Notes: generated from the sequence alone by a model not told the origin. Counted from the stretch's first letter, positions 42,826 through 52,329 are shown. The stretch is 64,000 nt of DNA from Microbulbifer sp. YPW1 (GCF_013367775.1 NZ_CP055157.1:4352001-4416000), one strand, 5' to 3'. Made by a program: numbers and translations.

Positions 42826-43602
42826 CTACTCGATGCCACCTACCCGGTCAAAGCTGGGCAGGCTCATTAGTTTGTCCCAATGCATCCAGATTGCAAAGGC
42901 CTTGCCGACAATGTCCTTCTCGGGCACGAACCCCCACTTGCGGCTGTCCAGGCTGTTGTCCCGGTTGTCACCCATCATGAAATAGTGGCCTTCGGGTACT
43001 ACCAGCGTGCGGATATTGCCGTAAATGCTCGGATTGACCTGTTTGGCCATCAGGTGACGACGGCCATCAATGTCCTCCCACAGGAACTCTTTTTGCGGGT
43101 TACCCGGGGGCAACGCCTGGATCAGCTCCTGAGGTGCGGGCTTGCCATTGATGAACAGCTGGTTGTTGACCACCTTGATCTCATCCCCCGGCAGACCGAT
43201 AACACGCTTGATGTAGTAGGTCTCGTTGGCATGGGGTGGGAAGAACACCATTACATCCCCACGCTTGGGTTCGCCGATATCCACCACCTTGGTGCGGGAA
43301 ACCGGCAGGCGCAGGCCGTAGGCGTACTTGTTAACCAGGATGAAATCACCCACCTGCAAGGTGGGGTCCATGGAAGCGGACGGGATCTGAAAGGGCTCGA
43401 CCAGAAAGGAGCGCAGCACAAATACAATCGCCAGCACCGGGAAGAAGGACTTGGCGTACTCCACCACCACAGGCTCCTGAGCCTGCTGGCCCTTCGCGGT
43501 CAACGCTTTGCGCCCGCGCGCCAGAAACAGCACATCAAACAGCCAGATTACCCCTGTCACCACCACCAGCAACAGCAAAATTAGGGGGAAATTGATATCC
43601 AT
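42826..43602 (-). CDS. lepB: Signal peptidase I
   Basis: A 258-residue inner-membrane protease that removes Sec and Tat signal peptides. The catalytic pair is S77 (IPSASMDPTL) and K132 (YYIKRVIGLPGD). Two N-terminal hydrophobic stretches (about 5-27 and 53-68) anchor the periplasmic catalytic domain, and the MGDNRDNSLDSR box is intact near 215. It follows lepA on the same strand in the standard order. Confidence 0.97.
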   Translation of the reverse strand: MDINFPLILLLLVVVTGVIWLFDVLFLARGRKALTAKGQQAQEPVVVEYAKSFFPVLAIVFVLRSFLVEPFQIPSASMDPTLQVGDFILVNKYAYGLRLPVSRTKVVDIGEPKRGDVMVFFPPHANETYYIKRVIGLPGDEIKVVNNQLFINGKPAPQELIQALPPGNPQKEFLWEDIDGRRHLMAKQVNPSIYGNIRTLVVPEGHYFMMGDNRDNSLDSRKWGFVPEKDIVGKAFAIWMHWDKLMSLPSFDRVGGIE

Positions 43603-43682
43603 TCAAAAGTCTCTTTCTGACTGGTTTTTATCGAATGCTTTCCGGGCCCCGGCACCTGTCGGGGCGTCTCGGCACTATGAAA

Positions 43683-45488
43683 TCAGTTGTCTACCTTGAG
43701 CACGGCCAGGAATGCGTCCTGCGGCACTTCGACCCTACCCAGTTGCTTCATACGGCGCTTACCCGCTTTCTGCTTTTCCAGCAGCTTCTTCTTACGGGTG
43801 ACGTCACCACCATAACATTTCGCAGTTACGTTCTTACGCAACGCTTTTACCGTGGTACGCGCAATCACCTGACCACCAATGGCGGCCTGGATGGCCACGT
43901 CAAACATCTGACGCGGAATCAGCTCTTTCATCTTTTCTGCGAGCGCGCGGCCACGCTGCTGCGCATTGTCCCGGTGCAGAATCACTGCCAGCGCATCCAC
44001 GCGCTCACCGTTGATGAGGATATCAAGACGAACCAGTTTTGCCGGGTCAAAACGCACAAAGTTGTAGTCCAGGGAGGCGAAACCACGGCTTACCGACTTG
44101 AGCCGGTCGAAGAAGTCCATAACCACTTCGCTCATCGGCAGCTCATAGCGGAGGGAAACCTGCCCACCCACATACTGCATGTCTTTCTGGATACCGCGCT
44201 TTTCCACACACAGGGTGATCACATTACCCAGGTACTCCTGGGGCACGAGGATATTTGCTTCGACGATCGGCTCGCGCATTTCCTCGATCATGCCCAGGTC
44301 CGGCATGCGCGAGGGGTTGTCCATATTGACCAGGTCACCGTTGGTCAGCTGCACCTCGTAAACCACCGTGGGGGCTGTAGTGATCAGATCCAGATCGTAC
44401 TCGCGCTCGAGGCGCTCCTGAATGATCTCCATGTGCAGCATGCCGAGGAAGCCACAACGGAAGCCAAAGCCCAGGGCATCGGAGGTTTCCGGCTCATAAA
44501 ACAGCGAGGCGTCGTTCAGTGAGAGTTTGTCCAGAGCATCGCGGAACGCCTCGTAATCGTCAGAGCTCACCGGGAACAGGCCCGCGTAGACCTGCGGCTT
44601 CACTTTCTGGAAGCCCGGCAGCATCTGCACTTCTTCCGCACCCTTCGCGTGGGTCAGGGTGTCGCCTACCGGGGCACCGTGGATATCCTTGATACCCGCC
44701 ACCACAAAGCCCACTTCACCGGCGCGCAGCACACCGGTCTCTTTGCGCTTGGGGGTAAATACCCCCACGCTGTCCACGACATGGGGACGGCCGAGAGACT
44801 TGGTAACTATCTTGTCTTTGGTTTTGAGCGTGCCCTGCACCACACGCACCAGCGACACCACCCCGAGGTAGCTGTCGAACCAGGAGTCGATGATCAGTGC
44901 CTGCAGCGGCGCGTCCACATCCCCTTCCGGTGGTGGCACCAGGCGCACCAGATCCTCCAGCACGTCCTCTACACCAATGCCGGATTTGGCACTGCAGCGG
45001 GTCGCGTCGGTGGCATCGATACCGATGATGTCTTCGATTTCCTCTGCCACCTTTTCCGGTTCCGCCTGCGGCAGGTCCATCTTGTTCAGTACCGGAATCA
45101 CTTCCAGGCCCTGTTCGATGGCGGTGTAGCAATTGGCTACGGACTGCGCTTCAACACCCTGGGCCGCGTCCACCACCAGCAATGCGCCCTCACAGGCAGC
45201 CAGGGAGCGGGATACTTCGTAGGAGAAGTCCACGTGTCCGGGGGTGTCGATGAAATTCAACTGGTAGGTTTTACCGTCGCGAGCGGTGTAGTCCAGAGTC
45301 ACACTCTGGGCCTTGATGGTAATGCCCCGCTCCCGCTCGATATCCATGCTATCGAGCACCTGTGCGGCCATCTCGCGGTCGGTCAGGCCGCCGCAGACCT
45401 GGATAAAACGGTCGGCGAGGGTGGATTTCCCGTGGTCGATGTGAGCGATGATGGAAAAGTTGCGGATATGGGAGAGATCAGTGGCCAC
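43683..45488 (-). CDS. lepA: Elongation factor 4 (LepA)
   Basis: A 601-residue translational GTPase that can back-translocate stalled ribosomes and aids 30S biogenesis. The G1 motif [13 protein letters not shown], switch [10 protein letters not shown] and NKMDLPQA are all intact, as are the LepA-specific C-terminal domain landmarks ([25 protein letters not shown] segment with GKRRMK). Length is standard (about 600). It lies between mucD and lepB, with a structured intergenic stretch before it. Confidence 0.98.
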   Translation of the reverse strand: MATDLSHIRNFSIIAHIDHGKSTLADRFIQVCGGLTDREMAAQVLDSMDIERERGITIKAQSVTLDYTARDGKTYQLNFIDTPGHVDFSYEVSRSLAACEGALLVVDAAQGVEAQSVANCYTAIEQGLEVIPVLNKMDLPQAEPEKVAEEIEDIIGIDATDATRCSAKSGIGVEDVLEDLVRLVPPPEGDVDAPLQALIIDSWFDSYLGVVSLVRVVQGTLKTKDKIVTKSLGRPHVVDSVGVFTPKRKETGVLRAGEVGFVVAGIKDIHGAPVGDTLTHAKGAEEVQMLPGFQKVKPQVYAGLFPVSSDDYEAFRDALDKLSLNDASLFYEPETSDALGFGFRCGFLGMLHMEIIQERLEREYDLDLITTAPTVVYEVQLTNGDLVNMDNPSRMPDLGMIEEMREPIVEANILVPQEYLGNVITLCVEKRGIQKDMQYVGGQVSLRYELPMSEVVMDFFDRLKSVSRGFASLDYNFVRFDPAKLVRLDILINGERVDALAVILHRDNAQQRGRALAEKMKELIPRQMFDVAIQAAIGGQVIARTTVKALRKNVTAKCYGGDVTRKKKLLEKQKAGKRRMKQLGRVEVPQDAFLAVLKVDN

Positions 45489-45666
45489 TGCGAGGATAAA
45501 ACCTTTTAAAAATCAGTGAGTTAATGAGCGGACCGGGCCGCGCTGTGGGCGCAAGTCTAACAGGTTGCAGGAAAAGTGCATCCGATCTGCGCGGAGCCCC
45601 GGTAATTCAAGGGCTACAGGCCATTGATGGGCCCCGTGTACTGCGGGGCCCGTCCGCTCACCGATC
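45489..45666. other. Structured mucD-lepA intergenic region
   Basis: This 178-bp region holds two nested inverted repeats. The outer arms TGAGCGGAC (45525-45533) and GTCCGCTCA (45652-45660) are 118 bases apart. Inside is a strong hairpin, GGGCCCCG (45629-45636) with CGGGGCCC (45644-45651) and a 7-base loop. No T tract follows, so a classic terminator for mucD is unlikely; it may form a folded RNA leader ahead of lepA. Confidence 0.5.
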
Positions 45667-47067
45667 TCAATCCTCCTCGATCTGGATAGTGCGGAAAGTG
45701 GGCTGGCCGCCGCGGAAGAAGCGGATCGGGAGCAGCTCACCCTTGGGCAGTTTCTTGACGATTTTCTGATAGTCCGCCAGAGACTCTACCTGGTCAAAAC
45801 CCAGCTGGGCGATGATATCGCCGCCGCGCAGGCCCGCGTTGGCGCCAGCCTTACCGGGCACCACCTGCTTGACCAGTACGCCACTTTCCACGCCGAGGCG
45901 CTGCTTGAGGCTCTCCGGAATCTCATCCACCACCAGCCCCAGACGGCCGCCCACATCGGAGTTGGCCGGCGCACTGGACGCCTGCTGGCCATCGTCATCG
46001 CCGGGCAGCGCACCCACGCGCACCTTCAGTTTGCGCTGATCGCCTTCGCGCATCAGGACCACAGGCACTTCGGAACCGGGGCGGATCTGCCCCACTACAT
46101 GCGGCAGGTCGCCGGACATGTTGATTTTCTCTCCATCGAAGTGGGTAATGATGTCACCGACCTTGATGCCAGCCTGGTCCGCCGGAGATCCAGCCTCGAG
46201 CTGGCCCACCAGCGCACCGGACGGCTTACCCAGCCCCATGGCGGTGGCCAGTTTGCGGTCCACGTCCTGGATACCTACACCCAGCCAACCGCGATCCACA
46301 CGCCCTTTCTCTTTCAGCTGCGCGACTACGTCCTGGGCCAGGCTCGCAGGAATCGCAAACGACAAGCCGATAGAGCCGCCACTGCGGGTATAAATCTGGG
46401 AGTTGATGCCTACCACTTCGCCATCCAGGTTGAACAGTGGACCGCCGGAGTTACCCGGGTTGATAGCCACGTCGGTCTGGATAAACGGCACATAGTTTTC
46501 GCGGCTCTCGTTGGGAATGCTGCGCCCCATGGCACTGATGATGCCCGCGCTGGCCGAGTAATCCAGGCCGAACGGCGAGCCGATCGCCACCACCCATTCG
46601 CCCACTTTGACCCGCTCGGAATCTCCCCAGCGCACCGTGGGCAGACCATCCGCATCCACCTTGAGCAGCGCCAGGTCGGAGCGCGGGTCGGTACCCACTA
46701 CCTTGGCGTCGTACTCGCGGCGGTCTGTAAGGGTAACGCGCACCTCGTCGGCACCATCAACTACATGGTTATTGGTGACCACATAGCCATCTTTTGAGAT
46801 GATGAATCCCGACCCCATACTGGCCACAGGCCGCTGCTGGCGCTGACGAGGCTCCAGCAGATGGCGGAAGATATCCGGAATCTGCTGTTCGTACTGCGGA
46901 GGAATCGCGTTGCGTGCAACGCGGCTGCGCTCCACGGTATTGATTTTTACGACTGCCGGGGAGTTCTGCTCGATAAGGTCCGTCAGTTCCGGCAGGCCGC
47001 GCGCGCTAGCGGCGGCCGAGACAAGAAAACAAAGTGCAAGCAAAAACTGCGAGTAGCGTGCAACCAT
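45667..47067 (-). CDS. mucD: Periplasmic serine endoprotease MucD/DegQ-like (HtrA family)
   Basis: A 466-residue HtrA protease and chaperone that degrades misfolded envelope proteins. A signal peptide (cleavage near SAAASA, residue 21) is followed by the catalytic triad H101 (VTNNHVVDG), D131 (RSDLALLKV) and S207 (NPGNSGGP), and then two PDZ domains (about 275-360 and 385-460). In Pseudomonas the homologue is the last gene of the algU-mucABCD operon; here it is separated from rseC by two murein-recycling genes. It lies upstream of lepA on the same strand. Confidence 0.95.
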   Translation of the reverse strand: MVARYSQFLLALCFLVSAAASARGLPELTDLIEQNSPAVVKINTVERSRVARNAIPPQYEQQIPDIFRHLLEPRQRQQRPVASMGSGFIISKDGYVVTNNHVVDGADEVRVTLTDRREYDAKVVGTDPRSDLALLKVDADGLPTVRWGDSERVKVGEWVVAIGSPFGLDYSASAGIISAMGRSIPNESRENYVPFIQTDVAINPGNSGGPLFNLDGEVVGINSQIYTRSGGSIGLSFAIPASLAQDVVAQLKEKGRVDRGWLGVGIQDVDRKLATAMGLGKPSGALVGQLEAGSPADQAGIKVGDIITHFDGEKINMSGDLPHVVGQIRPGSEVPVVLMREGDQRKLKVRVGALPGDDDGQQASSAPANSDVGGRLGLVVDEIPESLKQRLGVESGVLVKQVVPGKAGANAGLRGGDIIAQLGFDQVESLADYQKIVKKLPKGELLPIRFFRGGQPTFRTIQIEED

Positions 47068-47277
47068 CTGTATTACCCCTGATAAGCGCTTTTACTAATA
47101 TTCAAAAAAGTGCATTCCGAAAGGTCACCTGCGCGGTTATCACTTGGTGTTATCCGTGACAGGTGTCTCTGCTGACCTATGCTACCGGGCAATGCCGGTC
47201 GGCCAGTACCACACTGTTAGTTAGGAATTTCGTGGAAAAGTTCTCACAACCGAGTGTAAAACAGTGTTAAGGATTTC

Positions 47278-48012
47278 ATGACACAATCCCATCAGACGCC
47301 TGCCAGCGCCACATTGCGCCCCCGCACCCAGCGAGGTCTGTTCCGCACCCAACGACTCCAGTATGGGCAGTCGGCACTGGGCGCACCGCTGTTCTATTTC
47401 CCGGCGGACATCTGCGATGAAAACACCGGCATCGTGATGGCCGGCACTCACGGCGACGAGGTCGCTGCAGTGGTCACCCTGTCCTGCGCCCTGCGCTCGC
47501 TGGAGGCCGGACAACTACGTCACCATGTGATCCTCGCGGTCAATCCCGACGGCTGCCAGCTGGGAACCCGCTCCAATGCCCGCGGCGTGGACCTCAACCG
47601 CAACTTTGCCACCATCAACTGGAAGCCCGATGGCACCGTATACCGCTGGAACAGCGCCGCGGACGAACGCGATGTGTATCTCTCTACGGGCACCCGCGCC
47701 GGCTCGGAGCCGGAAACCCAGGCCCTGTGCCGCCTGGTGACCGAACTCGAGCCTGCGTGGATGATCTCCATCCACGAACCCCTCGCCTGTGTCGAAGACC
47801 CCCTGCAGAGCCCCCTCGGGCAGTGGCTGGCAGAGCGATTCGAGCTGCCGCTGGTCACCGAACTCGGCTACCAGACGCCCGGCTCCTTCGGCACCTGGTG
47901 CGCAGAGCATCAGTACCCGTGTATCACCCTGGAATATCCGCCCATCTCTGCAGACGTGGCCAGCGAGGAATATCTGGCAGTCATGACCGACTTACTGCGA
48001 CTTGCGCCCTAG
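47278..48012 (+). CDS. mpaA: Murein tripeptide amidase MpaA (M14 family)
   Basis: A 244-residue zinc carboxypeptidase-fold enzyme. E. coli MpaA cuts the gamma-D-glutamyl-meso-diaminopimelate bond of the murein tripeptide during recycling in the cytosol. Zinc ligands are H58 and E61 (GTHGDE) and H166 (SIHEPLACVEDP); the catalytic glutamate is in ITLEYPPIS. The match to E. coli runs through VNPDGCQLG, NGVDLNRNF-type and YRWNSAADERDVYL segments. It has no signal peptide, as expected. It converges on ycjG, whose product uses its dipeptide product, and diverges from mucD. Confidence 0.95.
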   Translation: MTQSHQTPASATLRPRTQRGLFRTQRLQYGQSALGAPLFYFPADICDENTGIVMAGTHGDEVAAVVTLSCALRSLEAGQLRHHVILAVNPDGCQLGTRSNARGVDLNRNFATINWKPDGTVYRWNSAADERDVYLSTGTRAGSEPETQALCRLVTELEPAWMISIHEPLACVEDPLQSPLGQWLAERFELPLVTELGYQTPGSFGTWCAEHQYPCITLEYPPISADVASEEYLAVMTDLLRLAP

Positions 48013-48036
48013 CCGGCAACGCACTATCTCAAGTGC

Positions 48037-48984
48037 TCACGTCCAGTAGACCCGACCGTCCGCAAAACGCAGTGGATCGACATCCTTGGCCAACCAGGTA
48101 GGGCCATCGAGATCCACAAAGCGCGCACTGCTGCCCAGAGGCCAGGCAGCCCGGATCGCCCGGGAGGTACACAGCATACAGCCGAGCATTATCTGGAACC
48201 CCTGTTGCGAAGCCGCCTGCTCCAGCAACAACGCCTCCCGGACCCCGCCAGTCTTGTCCAGCTTGATATTCACCATATCGTAGCGCCCCAGCAACCGCGG
48301 CAGGTCCGCGCGGGTGTGGCAACTTTCGTCCGCACAAATCGGCAGCGGGTGCGTAAATTGCGCCAGATACTGATCCTCCGCCGAGGGCAGTGGCTGCTCG
48401 AGCATCGCCACTCCCTGCTCCGCCAGGGATTCACACAGCGCCGGCAGGCCGTCTTCCGACCAGGATTCATTGGCATCGATCACCAGCTGACATTCCGGAG
48501 CGGCTGCGCGCACGGCCGCTACCCGTTCCAGCACCCGCTCGTGATTGAGCTTCAACTTGAGCACCGACACACCACTATCCGCTGCCGCCTGCGCCGCCTG
48601 CGCCATGGCGTCGGCATCCCCGACCACCAGTGTCTGCACTGTGGGCAGCCACGCAGGGCCGCCAAACCCGCGTCCGGATTTCTGTTGCTGCCAGTCCTCC
48701 AGCGCGCAGTCAACGGCATTGCGCGCGGCCCCTGCGGGCATCACTTCCTGTAACTGCTCGCGGGTCAGCCCGTCGCGCAGGGACGGCAGCACCGAAGACA
48801 CTTCCGCCAGCACCGACTCGACGCTTTCTCCATAACGCGGATAGGGCGTGCACTCGCCAATACCGGTCACCCCTTCCGCCGAAAGCTCCACCACAACTAC
48901 CTCAGCCTCGGTGCGCGCACCGCGGGAAATGACAAAAGCCGTCCTCAGGGGCCAACGCTCGGCATAGCAACGCCCTTCAAACAT
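48037..48984 (-). CDS. ycjG: L-Ala-D/L-Glu epimerase (enolase superfamily)
   Basis: A 315-residue enzyme that epimerises L-Ala-D-Glu from murein to L-Ala-L-Glu so the dipeptide can be hydrolysed. The active-site bases and metal ligands sit in the expected order: K143 and K145 (KLKLN), D170 (VIDANESW), E196 (LEQPLP), D219 (ICADES) and K241 (NIKLDKTGG). The ATG at 48984 has an AGGAG 7 bases upstream and gives the normal length; a start eight codons earlier is less likely. It converges with mpaA across a 24-bp gap, and the two act in the same recycling route, as in E. coli. Confidence 0.94.
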   Translation of the reverse strand: MFEGRCYAERWPLRTAFVISRGARTEAEVVVVELSAEGVTGIGECTPYPRYGESVESVLAEVSSVLPSLRDGLTREQLQEVMPAGAARNAVDCALEDWQQQKSGRGFGGPAWLPTVQTLVVGDADAMAQAAQAAADSGVSVLKLKLNHERVLERVAAVRAAAPECQLVIDANESWSEDGLPALCESLAEQGVAMLEQPLPSAEDQYLAQFTHPLPICADESCHTRADLPRLLGRYDMVNIKLDKTGGVREALLLEQAASQQGFQIMLGCMLCTSRAIRAAWPLGSSARFVDLDGPTWLAKDVDPLRFADGRVYWT

Positions 48985-49153
48985 CCATACGCTCCTCATC
49001 GGCAGCACACCGCACAGGTCAGCCTTCAGTGTAGAAAGTTATCTGCACACAGCGGGGGTAATGGCGAAAAAGCCCACCGGGGGCACTTGCGGGTCGATAA
49101 AGAAATCGGGAGGGAAAAGATGAGGACGCGCTGGGAGCGCGGCAAATGAAGTG

Positions 49154-49639
49154 TCAGGGCAAGGGAGTAACAGGAATTACACAGGGCTTCCCCTGCTCCA
49201 GGCGCAAAAACTGCGGCGCCATCGCCGGATTGTTGCGCTGCAAATGGCTGTACAGGCGCACGCACACTGCACCCAGAAGGAAACCGCCGAGGGCACCGAG
49301 AATGGCCCAAAGCTCACCACCTGATACACCGCCCAGCGCTTGTCCTGCCAGCGCACCCAGAACCAGCGTCACAAGTGGCGCCAGATAAACAAGCAGTGCA
49401 CCGCTCGCCAGGGTATTCTCGGCAATACCGATGACCGCGGTATCGTGGAGCTGGATGCGACGGAGGGTTTCAGGCGCCACCGAAACTCGTACCTGCGACG
49501 CCTTTGTCCAGAAATCGCCGAGGAGCCCCGTACCGCAACCAGACTTGGCGGCACAGCTGTGGCAACCGCTGCGTTGCACGGTTTCCACCCAGATACCGCT
49601 TTCGTCCAGGGCCACCACCCTGCCTCGCTCTTCAATCAT
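49154..49639 (-). CDS. rseC: SigmaE factor regulatory protein RseC
   Basis: A 161-residue inner-membrane protein with a cysteine-rich N-terminal region (SGCHSCAAKSGCGTG) and two hydrophobic segments (about 80-100 and 107-128). RseC/MucC modulates the activity of RpoE and has also been linked to electron transfer to SoxR. The gene is 38 bp after rseB on the same strand. The glycine-rich second helix (ALGGVSGGELWAILGALGGFLLGA) is typical. Confidence 0.9.
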   Translation of the reverse strand: MIEERGRVVALDESGIWVETVQRSGCHSCAAKSGCGTGLLGDFWTKASQVRVSVAPETLRRIQLHDTAVIGIAENTLASGALLVYLAPLVTLVLGALAGQALGGVSGGELWAILGALGGFLLGAVCVRLYSHLQRNNPAMAPQFLRLEQGKPCVIPVTPLP

Positions 49640-49676
49640 TGCTCTGGTTCGCTGGTTAAATACGGGAGGCCGCAGA

Positions 49677-50732
49677 TCAATTTCTGGTAGCCACGGCCTG
49701 GGCGACTAACTGAGCAGTATTGTCAGGAATCTCGCCCACCACGGTAATGGTATAGCGATCACCATTGACTTCAATATGATCCATATAGGCGACGGTAGCC
49801 CCGCGTACCGCGCGCCCTTTGTAATTCATTTCCGGCCCGAGCTTTTGTACGAACACGGTAAAGGCACTGAGACCATCGCTGTACACCAGCATTTCACCAT
49901 CCGCGAGCTCACGTGCTGCAACCGCCTTGAAACCGGGCGGCAGCCAGCCCAGGTGCCAGCGGCTCACCAGGCTCCCGCAATGTCCGGAACCATCGTTCTC
50001 GCGCGCCGAATCGGACTGCGGCTGCAGATCACTGTCTTCAATGGGGGAGAGATCGAGTTCGACGAACTGGAAACGCTCCAGCACACGACCGGCGGGCGCC
50101 ACCAGAATAGACTTGAGCGGCAACCCGGTTTCCTTGTCGACGCTGATCACCACACCAAAGCGATGCGGATCCCGCGGACGCGCCTGCAGCACGACCGCTT
50201 CACGATCCGCGATGCGCTCTTCACCGCGGATCAAAAACTGGTAATTGTTCTGAACATTCTGCAGACCGCTACTGCTCCAGAGCCCCGCGCGAGACAGCGG
50301 GCTGCCATCTCGCCGACACTGGGCGCCGTGCCCACGACTCACCAGCTCCCGCGGAGCCCCTGTGAGATAGCGAATCCGCTCCACCTCTTCACCGTTGCGC
50401 ACACCGTGTACCACTTCCAGGGTTTCCATCACCCCCACATGCTCGAAGGTAACCAGCCCGCGGTACTCCAGACTTGTCACTGCAGTGGCGAGTTTGGCCA
50501 GGATTGCCTGGGTCTCCAGCTCCGTTGCCGGTGATACATAGACCGGCTCCTCCGCGCCTGGCGCGGATGACTCGGTCTGCGCGCTCTCACGCGAATTGGG
50601 GTTTTCCCCTCCCCGGTCAGTACTTTGGGCACTGGCCAGAGGTACGTGGAGAGACATCGCCAACAGCAAAAAAGCCAACAGCGAGCTGTTGGCTTTGGGG
50701 GCGGAATAACTGAAAACTTTCGCCATGTTCAT
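49677..50732 (-). CDS. rseB: Periplasmic sigmaE regulator RseB/MucB
   Basis: A 351-residue periplasmic protein with a signal peptide (cleavage near PLASA, residue 35). RseB binds the periplasmic part of RseA, shields it from DegS and senses mislocalised lipids. The MucB/RseB N-domain starts near residue 70 (LATAVTSLEYRGLVTFEHVGVMETLEVVH) and the C-domain ends near 350. An extra acidic/Ser-rich stretch (about 36-65) lies between signal peptide and domain. It sits between rseA and rseC on the minus strand. Confidence 0.93.
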   Translation of the reverse strand: MNMAKVFSYSAPKANSSLLAFLLLAMSLHVPLASAQSTDRGGENPNSRESAQTESSAPGAEEPVYVSPATELETQAILAKLATAVTSLEYRGLVTFEHVGVMETLEVVHGVRNGEEVERIRYLTGAPRELVSRGHGAQCRRDGSPLSRAGLWSSSGLQNVQNNYQFLIRGEERIADREAVVLQARPRDPHRFGVVISVDKETGLPLKSILVAPAGRVLERFQFVELDLSPIEDSDLQPQSDSARENDGSGHCGSLVSRWHLGWLPPGFKAVAARELADGEMLVYSDGLSAFTVFVQKLGPEMNYKGRAVRGATVAYMDHIEVNGDRYTITVVGEIPDNTAQLVAQAVATRN

Positions 50733-50812
50733 TTCTTATACCGGGAGCTCAATAACTTGGGGGCGCACAATCAGGCGCCCCGACTTCTCTACTCCGACCT
50801 TACTCTACTGAC

Positions 50813-51502
50813 CTACTCTGCCGGACGCTCACCGTAGGTGGCCCGCGCAAAGGGCACCATCCCCTGACTGCCCACCCGGGCGGCCTGCTCCGAGTGCTCA
50901 ATCATAACCCGGTTAAGGTGACGCATCAGCTCTGGAGAAGGAATCACCTGAACCTGGGGTGACGGCCCCATACGCTGATCCGGGACCAGCTGCGGCGCGG
51001 TGCTTACTGCACGCGTATTGAGCGAGGGCATTGCAAATCCACTGGGCATCGGCACAGACTGCACCGGCTGCTGCGCGGGGCGCTCCACTTCGGCTACCAG
51101 CTCCCCATCAGGCTGCGGGGACTGTATCTGTTGCACTCCCAGCACTGCAGCAAATGCTACCGTAGCAGCAACTGCACCGCGAGACAGCGGCCGCCACCAG
51201 CGGCTGCGTGCCGCGCTGTTGCCGGCATCGTTGGCTGAAGCGGGCTGTGCCGACTCCGCCAGCGACGGCTCATCGGCAATTGCCGCGGAAATACTGGCTG
51301 CGAGACCGAGATCTACCGGCGCCACCTGTTCACCGCGGATGACATTGGCCGCCAGCTGATAGCGCGACCAGCGCTGCTGGAGATCGCCGCCAGAGGCTTC
51401 GCTCTCCTTTAGCAGGCGCTGAATCTCCAGCTCGGAGGCCTCGCCATCCATCAGGGAAGATAGCGACTCATTCAAACGCTGTTGATGATTCCCGTGGGAC
51501 AT
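50813..51502 (-). CDS. rseA: Anti-sigmaE factor RseA/MucA
   Basis: A 229-residue single-pass inner-membrane protein. The N-terminal cytosolic domain (about 8-65; SLSSLMDGEASELEIQRLLKE, WSRYQLAANVIRGE) binds and holds RpoE. One transmembrane helix near 108-125 (GAVAATVAFAAVLGVQQI) leads to a periplasmic C-terminal domain that binds RseB. The ATG at 51502 has a GAGGG about 9 bases upstream; a TTG three codons earlier is less likely. An unusually long 212-bp gap separates it from rpoE, with a promoter-like element and a dyad in it. Confidence 0.94.
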   Translation of the reverse strand: MSHGNHQQRLNESLSSLMDGEASELEIQRLLKESEASGGDLQQRWSRYQLAANVIRGEQVAPVDLGLAASISAAIADEPSLAESAQPASANDAGNSAARSRWWRPLSRGAVAATVAFAAVLGVQQIQSPQPDGELVAEVERPAQQPVQSVPMPSGFAMPSLNTRAVSTAPQLVPDQRMGPSPQVQVIPSPELMRHLNRVMIEHSEQAARVGSQGMVPFARATYGERPAE

Positions 51503-51535
51503 ACGGGTCAACCCTCTTTAAGTGCAATCCAGTGA

Positions 51536-51550
51536 GCGTGAAATTCACGC
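51536..51550. repeat. Perfect dyad in the rseA leader
   Basis: GCGTGAA and TTCACGC flank a single A (51536-51550), 34 bp before the rseA start codon. Spacing and symmetry suit a dimeric DNA-binding protein. No known binding site is claimed. Confidence 0.5.
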
Positions 51551-51566
51551 CCTGTGTGTTGGTTTC

Positions 51567-51593
51567 TGAGACCGGGCTCTGACAAAAAAGTTT
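51567..51593 (-). promoter_or_regulatory. Possible internal sigmaE-type promoter for rseA
   Basis: On the minus strand, AAACTT (51593-51588) is followed by 16 bases and TCTCA (51571-51567). It matches the ECF sigmaE consensus at 5 of 6 bases in the -35 box and the TCnnA pattern in the -10 box. It would start transcription just ahead of the dyad at 51536-51550. Weak motif evidence. Confidence 0.35.
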
Positions 51594-51714
51594 TATCCAG
51601 CAGGCAAAATTTGTGTGAATTCGTCGAAAATTTTACCTGTCGTCCCGGTCATACCGTCTGGTTAGATCCAGAACCTCGAAACTGCGATCTCAATAAAACA
51701 AAACTGACTAAATA

Positions 51715-52329
51715 TTAGCCGCGCCCATCCACCGGCTCAGGCTCGCCCGCCATGGCGGCCTGGACCGCCCGGTCAATAGCCTCTCGGGCGCGGAAGATAC
51801 GGGAACGCACGGTGCCTACGGGGCATCCCATCACCTCGGCGATTTCCTCATAGCTCAACCCTTCCATCTCGCGCAGCGTCACTGCGGAGCGGAGATCTTC
51901 CGGCAGGTCCCGAATAGCCCGGTGCACGGTAGCCTCAAGCTGGTCGCGAAAAAGCTGGTTTTCTGGGGTCTCGTTATCCCGCAGGAGGTCGGCGCCGGAA
52001 TAGAACTCGGCATCCTCCAGATCCACATCTGAAGATGGGGGGCGACGACTGCGGGAAACCAGATAATTCTTGGCGGTATTGATGGCGATACGGTACATCC
52101 AGGTATAAAAGGCACTTTCACCACGGAAGTTCCCCAATGCCCGGTAGGCCTTGATAAAGGCCTCCTGTACCACATCGTTTACTTCTGCATGATCATTGAT
52201 GTACCGGCTGACCACGGCCATGATTTTGTGCTGATACTTCAGCACCAGCAGGTCGAAGGCGCGCTTGTCACCTTTTTGAACCCGCTCTACCAGCTGGCGG
52301 TCACTCGGTGACGCCTGTTGCCCTGTCAT
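51715..52329 (-). CDS. rpoE: RNA polymerase sigmaE factor (RpoE/AlgU)
   Basis: A 204-residue ECF sigma factor that directs the envelope-stress regulon. Region 2 includes RAFDLLVLKYQHKIMAVVSRYINDHAEVNDVVQEAFIKAYRALG with the RNAP-binding DVVQEAF core, and region 4 the LREMEGLSYEEIAEVMGCPVGTVRSRIFRAREAI helix-turn-helix that reads the GAACTT box. It is first in the rpoE-rseA-rseB-rseC run and faces nadB. A good sigmaE-type promoter lies about 65-95 bp upstream, so it probably controls itself. Confidence 0.98.
   Translation of the reverse strand: MTGQQASPSDRQLVERVQKGDKRAFDLLVLKYQHKIMAVVSRYINDHAEVNDVVQEAFIKAYRALGNFRGESAFYTWMYRIAINTAKNYLVSRSRRPPSSDVDLEDAEFYSGADLLRDNETPENQLFRDQLEATVHRAIRDLPEDLRSAVTLREMEGLSYEEIAEVMGCPVGTVRSRIFRAREAIDRAVQAAMAGEPEPVDGRG

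Noticed and set aside
45629..45651. GGGCCCCG hairpin as a normal mucD terminator
   Set aside because: There is no U-run on the minus strand after the stem, so it is kept as a structured element only.
47205..47250. A second perfect GAACTT box on the minus strand upstream of mucD
   Set aside because: At 16 or 17 bases downstream the sequence reads ACTAA or CTAAC, without the invariant TC of a sigmaE -10, so it is not called a promoter.
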